NCBI GenBank assembly: GCA_029940375.1
Contig: JAPYUX010000002.1
Coordinates: forward strand, 145,880-209,879
DNA: 64,000 bases
Origin: Dehalococcoidia bacterium
Lineage (GTDB): Bacteria > Chloroflexota > Dehalococcoidia > Lucifugimonadales > Lucifugimonadaceae
Direction: 5' to 3'
This document shows positions 17,004-25,371 of this stretch, in pieces. Both the position numbers and the translations under genes were made by a program. The notes under the pieces were generated by a model. The model was given only the letters and a program-made list of their open reading frames with translations. It did not search any database and was not told the origin of the DNA. Numbering within the stretch: the first letter of the stretch is position 1; every line of letters starts with the position of its first letter.

Positions 17004-18290
17004 ATGAGTACAGCTTTACGAAGCTCTAAAAATATTCTTATGATATTTCCTTTTTTATGGTGGTATTTTAGAAGATATCCAATTTTTCCAGCAGTTGTAT
17101 TAGTTGTGTTGGTAATAGCCGCAATAATAGGTCCCTTCGTTGCTCCTTATGAAAGAGACATTGGTGATGTAAGACTTAGGCATTCTCCTCCAGGTTATGG
17201 TGATGTAAAATTTCCCGCTAGAAATATAGATTTAAATGAAGCATATGGTGCTACTATACCTGCTGGAACAATTTTTCCGTTAGTGGTTGAGTTGACAACT
17301 GATAATAGAATTTTTGATTTAGATTTTGATGGATCCTTTAATAACAATGTCTCATGGAATGAAGAATCAGCTAATACCCCAGACATACTTTTCAATCAAA
17401 TAACAGGTGATAAAGAGTTTATTACCTTTGAAATAAAGACAAATGAAGCAATAGTTGATGGTGTAAACGATATAGTTACTCTTGATATTCAAGTAGTCAG
17501 AATTGATACAAAAGTAAGAGACTATTGGCCAACAGGTTATCATTTTTTGGGTGCTGATCATGTAGGACGCGATGTTTTTAGTCGCCTTCTTCATGGAGCC
17601 CAAATTTCAATGATGGTTGTTGGAGTATCTTTGGTTTTAGGAATGACAATTGGTGTAACCTTGGGACTTATAGCTGGATATTCGATGGGTAAAGGTGAAC
17701 CCAATATAGGGGTTTGGATCACGTTTAGGGGAAAAAGAAAAAGGATTGTAATATTAAGTCCATGGCTTATAGATGAATTTATTACTAGATTCGTTGATAT
17801 ATGGTATGCATTGCCATTCTTGATGGTTGCTTTGGTTGTTACGCTTATTTTTGGAAGAGGATTAACCGTTTTGATGGGAGTATTGGCATTGATAGCTTGG
17901 AGTGGATTTGTAAGGGTTATTAGAGCCCAAACTCTTATTATAAGAGAAATGGATTTCGTTGCTAGTGCTAAAGTAAATGGAGCTACTCCAACTAGAATAT
18001 TATATAGACACATTTTTCCAGGAGTTTTAAATACTGCGGTTGTTGTTGCTACATTAAATACAAGTGCACTTATTTTATCAGAGTCAGTATTGAGTTTCGT
18101 TGGAGCTGGAATTCAACCACCAACACCAGCGTGGGGTGTTATGACGAATGAAGGTAGAGATTATTTGGCTATTGCTCCTCACCAAGTAATGGTTCCAGGA
18201 GGAGCTATATTTTTTGTGGTTTTAGCTCTTAATTTTATAGGAGACTGGTTAAGGGATAGATTAGACCCAAGGTTAAGACAAGTAGATTAA
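17004..18290 (+). CDS. ABC transporter permease, DppC/OppC type, with extra extracytoplasmic domain
   Basis: This is the second permease of the importer. At 428 aa it is about 130 residues longer than usual DppC proteins. TM1 is at about residues 26-48. Residues about 55-175 form an insert rich in beta-prone, acidic and Asn/Thr sequence. The canonical FLGADHVGRDVFSRLLHGA follows at about 181-199. A second short insert (about 228-255, basic, FRGKRKR) lies in the loop between later membrane helices. The EAA motif EMDFVASAKVNGA is near 315. The added domain faces outside and may help dock the large binding lipoprotein or the neighbouring cupredoxin-like lipoprotein; this is inference. Confidence 0.92.
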   Translation: MSTALRSSKNILMIFPFLWWYFRRYPIFPAVVLVVLVIAAIIGPFVAPYERDIGDVRLRHSPPGYGDVKFPARNIDLNEAYGATIPAGTIFPLVVELTTDNRIFDLDFDGSFNNNVSWNEESANTPDILFNQITGDKEFITFEIKTNEAIVDGVNDIVTLDIQVVRIDTKVRDYWPTGYHFLGADHVGRDVFSRLLHGAQISMMVVGVSLVLGMTIGVTLGLIAGYSMGKGEPNIGVWITFRGKRKRIVILSPWLIDEFITRFVDIWYALPFLMVALVVTLIFGRGLTVLMGVLALIAWSGFVRVIRAQTLIIREMDFVASAKVNGATPTRILYRHIFPGVLNTAVVVATLNTSALILSESVLSFVGAGIQPPTPAWGVMTNEGRDYLAIAPHQVMVPGGAIFFVVLALNFIGDWLRDRLDPRLRQVD

Positions 18291-18303
18291 AAGGGATAGA
18301 TAT

Positions 18304-19014
18304 ATGTTTAATAAAAGGCTATTTATATTGTTTATTGCCATATTTCTTTTTGCTTGTGGAGGGGAACCATATGTTTCATACACAAACATAGTACAAACAA
18401 CAACTGCTCAAAACATGAATTCAAATGCAACTGCAACAGCTACTGCGGATGTTACCGAATGTACTGCTCAACAAGGGATTGTTTTTCAAAGTTTAAGTGA
18501 TGCAGAAAAAAAGAAATGGGTTACTGAATGTGAAAGTTCTTTTACAGCAGCAGCTCAGGCAGTTGGAAAAGATGCGGCAATTTCAGCTCAAACCGTGGCG
18601 CTTTCTTTAACAGCTACTGCCGAAGCTGGTGGTGAAGCAGAATGTTTTGGATCTACTTGTGAAAAAGAAGAAGTAGTAATTGACATCGATATGCCTGAAG
18701 GACCTATATTAGAAGGGCCTGTTGATGTTGAAATAGGTCAAGGAGGTGTAATGGAACCTCAAACTATAAAGATCAATGTTGGAACCACAGTTAATTGGTT
18801 AAACCCTAAAGGGGCCGCTAGTTCATCATCTGCTGATGAAGGACAAGATGATATGTGGGATTCTGGTGCATTTAACAAAGGTCCATTTGATAATAAACCT
18901 GAAGAATGGAGTTATTCCAGAGAATTTACGATTCCAGGATGTTTCCAATATAAATCTTTATTTAGTGGGGACGCTGATACAGGAAATTTTGGTATTGTTT
19001 GTGTTGTAGAGTAA
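18304..19014 (+). CDS. Lipoprotein with degenerate cupredoxin-like domain
   Basis: This is a 236-aa exported protein. The signal segment (residues 4-17) ends in the lipobox LFAC, with Cys18. A Thr/Ala-rich region with several Cys follows. Residues about 143-235 read like a plastocyanin-type domain (INVGTTVNWLNP, then WDSGAF, then REFTIPGCFQYK and a final GIVCV). The usual copper ligands are missing: the His after the VTW-N motif, the Cys-His of the YHC loop (here FQYKS) and the Met are all replaced. The gene starts 14 nt after the permease stop and is likely co-transcribed, so a role near the importer is possible. Fold assignment is by pattern only. Confidence 0.7.
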   Translation: MFNKRLFILFIAIFLFACGGEPYVSYTNIVQTTTAQNMNSNATATATADVTECTAQQGIVFQSLSDAEKKKWVTECESSFTAAAQAVGKDAAISAQTVALSLTATAEAGGEAECFGSTCEKEEVVIDIDMPEGPILEGPVDVEIGQGGVMEPQTIKINVGTTVNWLNPKGAASSSSADEGQDDMWDSGAFNKGPFDNKPEEWSYSREFTIPGCFQYKSLFSGDADTGNFGIVCVVE

Positions 19015-19019
19015 TCTAA

Positions 19020-19223
19020 TTATCCTCCACCCACAGGTCTGACTATCTCTATTCTATCCTCTTCCTCAATGATTGTTTGTTTATAATCTTGCCTTTCTAT
19101 TATTGATCCATTTATTGCAACAGCAAGCATTTTTTTATCTAGATTTTCTTTAATCAGTAGTTGTTGTACTGATAGAAGCTTATTAATTTTTATTTCTTTC
19201 CCATTTAAAATAATATTAATCAT
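19020..19223 (-). CDS. thiS: Sulfur carrier protein ThiS
   Basis: ThiS is a 67-aa ubiquitin-like carrier whose C-terminal thiocarboxylate donates sulfur to the thiazole of thiamine. The C-terminus ends in the required Gly-Gly (RPVGGG), and the start INIILNGKEIKI is typical. It overlaps the end of tenI by 8 nt and belongs to the thiG-tenI-thiS unit. thiF and thiH/thiO are not in the window. Confidence 0.95.
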   Translation of the reverse strand: MINIILNGKEIKINKLLSVQQLLIKENLDKKMLAVAINGSIIERQDYKQTIIEEEDRIEIVRPVGGG

Positions 19224-19824
19224 AAAATGAATTTAATTTTTTTATTTTTGAATTTATATTTTTTGCATTTGCAATATCTGTAATAATTGCTGCACCCTTT
19301 GCTCCAGCTTTTATTATTAAGTTCAAATTAGTTGAATTAATCCCTCCAATAGCAATGATTGGCTTATTAGATAAATCTATCATTTTTCTTAAGTTATTTA
19401 TACCTAAAATATTACCATCAGGATGGGAATTAGACTTGAATATAGTTCCTAAAACAAAAGAATCTATGTATTTATCATTATTATATTTTAGTAATTCTTT
19501 CTTTGTATGGATTGATTTAGAAATCCAAGAAGCACCACTAAATTTCTTTGCATTTTTACCATTTAATTCAGAAAATGATGGAATATGATAACCGAAGGCA
19601 TTGATTCTATTACAAATTTCGTAATCTTCATTCACAATTATTTTTAAATTTTTAGATTTTATTAAATTTGATGTTTTTAGAATAAGGTTTTTTTTTGTGG
19701 ATTTATTAAATCCTTTGAATCTTAATTGCAAGTATTGCAAATTTGTTTTGCTTATTTGAAAGATATGATCAAAGAAAATTTTCTCAGTAGAAAATTTCGA
19801 TACATCAGTTACATAAATAATCAT
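19216..19824 (-). CDS. tenI: ThiE/TenI family protein, probably thiazole tautomerase
   Basis: This is a 202-aa TIM-barrel protein of the thiamine phosphate synthase family. It lacks the ThiE signature GVHLGQED; the equivalent stretch reads YHIPSFSEL, like the LPSGSFS region of B. subtilis TenI. It also keeps the TenI-like SIHTKKEL, with the histidine used by the tautomerase. The phosphate-binding end IAIGGINSTNLNLIIKAGAKG is present. Its place between thiG and thiS fits TenI, which aromatises the ThiG product. A divergent ThiE cannot be excluded. Confidence 0.75.
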   Translation of the reverse strand: MIIYVTDVSKFSTEKIFFDHIFQISKTNLQYLQLRFKGFNKSTKKNLILKTSNLIKSKNLKIIVNEDYEICNRINAFGYHIPSFSELNGKNAKKFSGASWISKSIHTKKELLKYNNDKYIDSFVLGTIFKSNSHPDGNILGINNLRKMIDLSNKPIIAIGGINSTNLNLIIKAGAKGAAIITDIANAKNINSKIKKLNSFYD

Positions 19825-19827
19825 AGA

Positions 19828-20601
19828 TCAAATTTTTGGGATATTTTCTACAGGACTACTTGCTACGGCATTATTACTTATTGGTATCCTACCAGATAAA
19901 TAGGCTTTTCTTCCAGCTTGAACACCAAGTTTAAATGCTTCTCCCATTAATTTTGGATCCTTCGCTCCTGCTATAGCTGTATTTACTAAAACAGCATCAG
20001 CTCCACTCTCCATAACTAATGAAGCCTCTGAGGGAACTCCTAAACCCGCATCTACAACTACAGGAATATTTGATTGTTCTATTATAATGTTTATTTCTTC
20101 TAAAGCTAATACCCCTCTTCCCGAACCTATGGGGGACCCTAATGGCATAACTGTTGCACAACCAATATCTTCTAATCTTTTAGCCAAAACAGGATCAGGC
20201 GAAATATAAGGTAAAACTATAAAGCCTTCATTGACAAGAGTTTGACAAGCATCCAAGGTACCTATTGGATCAGGTAATAAATATTTTGCATCTGGTATAA
20301 CTTCAACTTTTATCCAATTGGAGGATGTAACCTCTCTAGCTAATTTAGCTGTGAAAATTGCTTCTTCAGCGGTTTTACTTCCTGCCGTGTTAGGTAGAAT
20401 ATTATAATTATCCCAATTTATATCATCAAGTAGATTTTTTTCTTTAGGATTATCAAAATTTATCCTTCGAATTGCTACAGTTATCATTTCAGTTCCGGAA
20501 GAAACTATTGATTCCTTAAGATCTTTGGAAGAGCGGTGCTTTCCTGTACCTGTAATTAATCTTGATTTAAACTTTTTTCCAGCAATTTCTAAGTCATCCA
20601 T
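19828..20601 (-). CDS. thiG: Thiazole synthase
   Basis: ThiG joins 1-deoxy-xylulose 5-phosphate, the sulfur of ThiS and dehydroglycine into the thiazole phosphate of thiamine. The 257-aa length is normal. The start region KSRLITGTGKH, the Schiff-base lysine in WIKVEVIPD, the segment LPDPIGTLDA and the phosphate loop VMPLGSPIGSGRG are characteristic. It is first in the thiG-tenI-thiS unit, 3 nt from tenI. I see no TPP riboswitch in the 80-nt upstream gap. Confidence 0.97.
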   Translation of the reverse strand: MDDLEIAGKKFKSRLITGTGKHRSSKDLKESIVSSGTEMITVAIRRINFDNPKEKNLLDDINWDNYNILPNTAGSKTAEEAIFTAKLAREVTSSNWIKVEVIPDAKYLLPDPIGTLDACQTLVNEGFIVLPYISPDPVLAKRLEDIGCATVMPLGSPIGSGRGVLALEEINIIIEQSNIPVVVDAGLGVPSEASLVMESGADAVLVNTAIAGAKDPKLMGEAFKLGVQAGRKAYLSGRIPISNNAVASSPVENIPKI

Positions 20602-20681
20602 GTTATTAAAGAAAGTATAATTTAATATACTATTAAATTTCTAATTATTAATTCATTTTATAATATTATAGGATAAAAATT

Positions 20682-21458
20682 TTGATTATAAAAATAGATA
20701 AACATTTACCTTCTCCTGTAATCAAGGCAGCTTTGTTTGATTTAGATGGAACTATATTAGATGTTGAAGAAAATATTCCGTTGGATATAAGTGACAGAAT
20801 TCAATTTATTTCTAATTATATTCCTGTATCTATAGTTTCAGGAAGAATCTTTTCTGAAGTTTCGAAATATTCAACTTTACTAAAATTGAAATCCCCACAA
20901 ATTTCAGAGAATGGGGCTATTATTTTTGATCCTTTGAAAGAGGATAAAATTATATATAAAAAATATATGGATCAAGATATGACTGATTCAATATTTAATG
21001 TTCTAGATAGTAACAATGTGCAATACTTTTCTAGTTCTAACGGGAAACATATTACTCATAATTCTAGAGATAAAACAAATGAAATTAATATTATTACCTG
21101 CTTAGAATTAGATATTACAAAATTAAAGAATATTAAACCTTTTATTGAAAGTGATAAAATTTCTATTGTCTATTCTAGAGGAAGCCAAGATCAAAATTAT
21201 TTAAGTTTTACTCCTAGAGGAATTAATAAAGGAATTGCCATACAAGAATATAAAAAGATATTGAATTTAAAAAGCTGTGAAATATTTGCTATTGGAGATG
21301 GTTTGAATGATATTGAAATGCTTAAATCAGTTGGTATTTCTGTAGCAATGGGGAATTCATATGAGGAAGTTTTTAAAATTTGCAATTATGTTACAAAAAC
21401 ATTTAATGAAGAAGGAACAATTATTGCACTTGACTGGATCATTAGAGGAATAAAATAA
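20682..21458 (+). CDS. HAD-superfamily phosphatase, Cof/type IIB
   Basis: This is a 258-aa cytoplasmic phosphatase. HAD motif I FDLDGTI (residues 18-24), motif II VSGR, the motif III lysine in RGINKG and motif IV GDGLNDIEM are all present, with a type IIB cap between. Relatives act on sugar phosphates, phosphoglycolate or FMN; the substrate cannot be assigned. The start is TTG at 20682 with AGGA 8 nt upstream. It is divergent from thiG and convergent with accDA (3 nt apart). Confidence 0.88.
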   Translation: MIIKIDKHLPSPVIKAALFDLDGTILDVEENIPLDISDRIQFISNYIPVSIVSGRIFSEVSKYSTLLKLKSPQISENGAIIFDPLKEDKIIYKKYMDQDMTDSIFNVLDSNNVQYFSSSNGKHITHNSRDKTNEINIITCLELDITKLKNIKPFIESDKISIVYSRGSQDQNYLSFTPRGINKGIAIQEYKKILNLKSCEIFAIGDGLNDIEMLKSVGISVAMGNSYEEVFKICNYVTKTFNEEGTIIALDWIIRGIK

Positions 21459-21461
21459 ACA

Positions 21462-23123
21462 CTATTTTCTTAGAGCCTTATAACTTGCTTCAAGTACTCT
21501 CCTCCAAATATTAACTTCATTTGTAACTGTTGAAATTAATTTTTCATCATAATAAGTAGGTGAAAATTTATTTAGCCTATTTGAGATAATTTTTTTCTTA
21601 TTGGTGTTATTCAAGAGAGAAAATGTTTTTATAATATATATTTTCAAAATTCGAGACATATCCTCTGGGCTTTTACTTGCACCAAAAGGAGGTTCTGGAA
21701 TTACTGCATCAACAATTTTAGATGCTAAAGCCTTCTTAGCAGATATTTTTTCATTGTTAGATTTTTTTTCTACAATATCTCCTGCCCAAAAAATGGAATG
21801 TTCTAACATAAATAAATTATCTGCAACTGTGTATGGCAATGCTGCTTCCCCTCCAGCTTCTCCAATGATAATGGAGACATGGAAATTATTAAGATTTATA
21901 AATTTATCAATTAACTTTGATATATTAGATCCAATTCCTTCAATTTCATTTTCAAATGATTTATTTATGCCTGTATTATCAATAAAAGAAATTATTGGAA
22001 GATTAAAACTATTTGCTAGTTTAATTGCTTTAATTGATTCTAATACATCTTTGTTAGACAATTTACCATTTTGCTTTTTGTTATTCCTATTATAATTTTG
22101 TCCAATGACAATGGTGGGCTGTGAGGTAATTTTTGCTAACCCGAAGTCAATGATTCCTTTTTCTATATTTGAATTATTTAAAGACAAAAAGTCATCAAAA
22201 ACATTTTTGATGTAATATGAAGAAGTTGGCCTGCTCTTTTCTTTGTATAAATTCTTTAAGTTATTTTCTATATATCTTGGCAAAACAAGATCTATTTCTT
22301 TGGGGATTTTATTTTTGGAAGTCAGTATTTCAAGAATTCTGTACAATTCTATTTTTAATTTATTTCTTGGGACGATCCTATCTATTAAACCTTTATTATA
22401 AAAATTTTCGGCTGTAACATTTATAGAATTTTTATTTTTTGTTACATCAATTATTTCTTGAAGAGGTGACATTCCAATGATACTTCCTGGCTCAGCTAAT
22501 TTTATATTAGATCTTGAAGCAAATGAGCTGTAAACTTGACCACCAGAAGGATTTGTATACAAAGAAATATGAGGTATATTATTTTTCAATAAACCATTAC
22601 TAGCAATAACTGTTTTGACCATTTGTGAAAGAGAATGCAATCCTTCTTGTATTCTTTTCCCTCCGCTCGAAATTATCGAAACTACCGGTAATTTATTTTT
22701 AGAAGCATAAGCAAATGCTTTCGAGATTTTATCTCCAACAATAAGACCCATAGAACCTCCTAAGAAGCCAAAGTCTAGTATGATTATTAGAGAATTTATT
22801 CCTCCGATAGTGCATACACCACTAATAGCGGCTTCTTCTAAACCAGTTCTATTTCGTGTAGTCCTTACCTTTTTTTTATAGGATTTATTCAATTTTAGAT
22901 CAACTGGTTTGATAATAGAAATATTTTTATTTATCTCTTTAAATGATCCTTTATCACATACTATTTCTATTCTTTTTTCGAAATTGATAGAATAATGAAA
23001 ATTGCAGAATGGACAAATTTTATAACTTTTATAAAAATCAGTATTAGAAATTTTTTCATTGCAGTTAAGACAATTTGACAGGTCTTCACCAAGTTCTATA
23101 AAATTATTATCAACATCATTCAT
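21462..23123 (-). CDS. accDA: Acetyl-CoA carboxylase carboxyltransferase, fused beta-alpha (AccD-AccA)
   Basis: This 553-aa protein joins both carboxyltransferase subunits in one chain. The beta half begins with the AccD zinc ribbon C-x2-C-x15-C-x2-C (NCLNCNEKI to CPFC) and has SSGGKRIQEG and GGSMGLIVGDK. The alpha half begins near residue 320. It is divergent: the conserved GEGGSGGAL is GEAGGEAAL, and YSVISPEG is replaced by IFWAGDIVEK. The start is ATG at 23123, one nt after the ftsK stop; the longer frame would overlap ftsK. It is the last gene of a fatty-acid/RNA operon with fabD and acpP. Biotin carboxylase and BCCP are not in the window. Confidence 0.85.
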   Translation of the reverse strand: MNDVDNNFIELGEDLSNCLNCNEKISNTDFYKSYKICPFCNFHYSINFEKRIEIVCDKGSFKEINKNISIIKPVDLKLNKSYKKKVRTTRNRTGLEEAAISGVCTIGGINSLIIILDFGFLGGSMGLIVGDKISKAFAYASKNKLPVVSIISSGGKRIQEGLHSLSQMVKTVIASNGLLKNNIPHISLYTNPSGGQVYSSFASRSNIKLAEPGSIIGMSPLQEIIDVTKNKNSINVTAENFYNKGLIDRIVPRNKLKIELYRILEILTSKNKIPKEIDLVLPRYIENNLKNLYKEKSRPTSSYYIKNVFDDFLSLNNSNIEKGIIDFGLAKITSQPTIVIGQNYNRNNKKQNGKLSNKDVLESIKAIKLANSFNLPIISFIDNTGINKSFENEIEGIGSNISKLIDKFINLNNFHVSIIIGEAGGEAALPYTVADNLFMLEHSIFWAGDIVEKKSNNEKISAKKALASKIVDAVIPEPPFGASKSPEDMSRILKIYIIKTFSLLNNTNKKKIISNRLNKFSPTYYDEKLISTVTNEVNIWRRVLEASYKALRK

Positions 23124-23124
23124 A

Positions 23125-25350
23125 TCAATATTTAAGTACTTTTCTAGGTTTCCCTGGTTCTCCATAACCAACTATACCGTTTTCTTCAAGCTCATCCATT
23201 AGTCTTGCAGCTCTTGGATATCCTATTCTCAGTCTTCTTTGCAATAAAGATGTTGAAAGGGTATTACTTTGAGTTGTCAATTCTACAGCTTGAGAATATA
23301 AAGAATCTTCTGAAGCTCCATTATTAATATGTTTTTCTTCTTCTAAAGACAATGTTTCTAATTCGTATTCATTAATGCCCGACCATTGATTAATAATCAT
23401 AGATATGTCCTTTTCATTAAGAAATACACCTTGAATCCTTTTCATCTGAGGACTATCTATTGGACTAAATAACATGTCTCCTTTACCAATGAGTTTTTCA
23501 GCACCAATACTATCTAGAACGGTTCTAGAGTCAATTTGTGACATTACAGCAAAAGATACTCTACTTGGAAAATTAGCTTTAATTAACCCTGTTACTACAT
23601 CTACTGAAGGTCTTTGTGTTGCAACTACTAAATGTATCCCTGTAGCTCTACCTAATTGTGCCAATCGAACAATCAATCTCTCAATTTCATTCCCAGCTTG
23701 AAGCATTAAATCAGCTAATTCATCAATTACGATTAAAATGTTCCACATTTTATGTGAATTATTCATTTTATTATTAAATTCAGTAATATTTTTTACCCCG
23801 GCTTTTTCCATGATTTTAAATCTATTCATCATTTCATTAACTGTGCTTGACAATACTTTGGCAGCTTTTTCTGTGTCTACTATTACTTCATCGGTGTATA
23901 AGTGTGGTATTGATGAATAAGGAGTCAATTCTACCCTTTTAGGATCAATTAGTATCATACGAACTTCATTTGGAGATTTATGGCTTATCAAACCAGATAT
24001 TATTGAATTTATAAAAACTGATTTTCCTGACCCTGTTGCTCCTGCTACAAGTAAATGTGGCATTTTAGCTATGTCTACAACAATGGTCTCACCATTCATT
24101 CCTTTACCCATTGGGGCTGGCAATGAAAAAAGATCAAACAAATGATCAGTTTTTTTATCCTCTATAACTTCTCTGAAATCAACTATATTGGGTGTAATAT
24201 TAGGAATTTCTATGCCCATTATATCCTGAATTCCATCTACGACAGGTTCAAATCTTATGTTTGGAGAGCCTAGAGCTAATGCTAAATCTTTTTCTCTTCT
24301 GAGAATTTGATCAACTTTTACCCTTTTAGTTTCTTCTCCATCAACCCACCCAGGTTTTAATTGATACATAGTAACTGAAGGGCCAGATATATAATTTTCT
24401 ATAGACGTATCTACTCCATGAGCTGATAATGTATTTTTTATTATCTTTATAGTGGTGTTGATTTCTGACTTATTTAAATCTTTTTTTGGACTAATTGAAA
24501 GATGATTAGTTTGTATTTTTGGCCATTTATTATTTTTTGTTAAATATCTTAATAGCTCAATTTCAACTAAATTATTTTCTTCAATAATTTCTTTTTTAAT
24601 AGGGATTTCATGATCAATATTGTTTATATCAATAATTTCTTTTTCTATATTTTGCTTTGAATGTTCGCTATCAGTAATTGGAGTTAAATCTTTTGCTTCC
24701 GTAATTTCAATATGATCAATTGGTTTATCTAAAATTATCCCTTTATCTGAAGAGACTATATTTTCATTTTTTTTTAATTCTTTTTTCGTCATTAAATCTC
24801 GTAATCGATTTAGAGTGAATTTGTTTACTAATACAAAAACTTTCAGTGAATTGATAAATAATTCTAAAATTTTTTTTGGATTGTAAATAATTAGAATAAA
24901 TAACAAAGGGGTAATAATTCTAATTGTCACATCGACATAATTTATCAACCTAGCATTATATAAACTCCAATTTGAAGGACCCTTAGCTAATTTTTCACCT
25001 ATTACCCCAGATAAAGAATAATCAAATGAGAAATTTGAACTTGAGTTATATGAAATTGTCCCCAATAGGATGAATATTGAAAAATTTAGTAACACCAACG
25101 ATACTAAAAGTTTTTTTGTAATAATTTTTTTTGATTTGTTTAAGGAAAATTTGTAAAGAGTTCCTATTAGTAATATGCTTATTGCGATATTTAGCGGAAG
25201 TATTCCTAATTTTATTCTTACTTCCATGAATAACAAAGGTATAAATAAAATTATAGAAATACCAAATAAAATTAAAAGGAAGTTCTTGTTAGAAATTTGT
25301 TCTTCTATTTTTGTTAGTATTGAACTGTTGTTTGATTCAGTGATTTTCAT
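23125..25350 (-). CDS. ftsK: DNA translocase FtsK/SpoIIIE
   Basis: FtsK is a septal DNA pump that clears and resolves chromosomes at division. The 741-aa protein has four N-terminal membrane segments (within about residues 30-170) and a charged linker. The RecA-like motor has Walker A AGATGSGKS and Walker B ILIVIDELADLM, and the C-terminal gamma winged helix reads RLRIGYPRAARLMDELEENGIVG. The alternative TTG at 25362 is in frame; ATG at 25350 is preferred, but neither has a strong Shine-Dalgarno. It lies between rnj and accDA. The Xer recombinase at 46080 may be its functional partner. Confidence 0.95.
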   Translation of the reverse strand: MKITESNNSSILTKIEEQISNKNFLLILFGISIILFIPLLFMEVRIKLGILPLNIAISILLIGTLYKFSLNKSKKIITKKLLVSLVLLNFSIFILLGTISYNSSSNFSFDYSLSGVIGEKLAKGPSNWSLYNARLINYVDVTIRIITPLLFILIIYNPKKILELFINSLKVFVLVNKFTLNRLRDLMTKKELKKNENIVSSDKGIILDKPIDHIEITEAKDLTPITDSEHSKQNIEKEIIDINNIDHEIPIKKEIIEENNLVEIELLRYLTKNNKWPKIQTNHLSISPKKDLNKSEINTTIKIIKNTLSAHGVDTSIENYISGPSVTMYQLKPGWVDGEETKRVKVDQILRREKDLALALGSPNIRFEPVVDGIQDIMGIEIPNITPNIVDFREVIEDKKTDHLFDLFSLPAPMGKGMNGETIVVDIAKMPHLLVAGATGSGKSVFINSIISGLISHKSPNEVRMILIDPKRVELTPYSSIPHLYTDEVIVDTEKAAKVLSSTVNEMMNRFKIMEKAGVKNITEFNNKMNNSHKMWNILIVIDELADLMLQAGNEIERLIVRLAQLGRATGIHLVVATQRPSVDVVTGLIKANFPSRVSFAVMSQIDSRTVLDSIGAEKLIGKGDMLFSPIDSPQMKRIQGVFLNEKDISMIINQWSGINEYELETLSLEEEKHINNGASEDSLYSQAVELTTQSNTLSTSLLQRRLRIGYPRAARLMDELEENGIVGYGEPGKPRKVLKY

Positions 25351-25371
25351 TTTTAAAACCAAGAATTATAT

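Noticed and set aside
20602..20681. TPP riboswitch upstream of thiG
   Set aside because: The 80-nt gap is plain AT-rich sequence; no conserved thi-box segments (such as CUGAGA) are visible.
23124..23171. N-terminal extension of the AccDA protein overlapping ftsK
   Set aside because: It would overlap ftsK by 47 nt and add 16 residues without match; the ATG one nt after the ftsK stop is more plausible.
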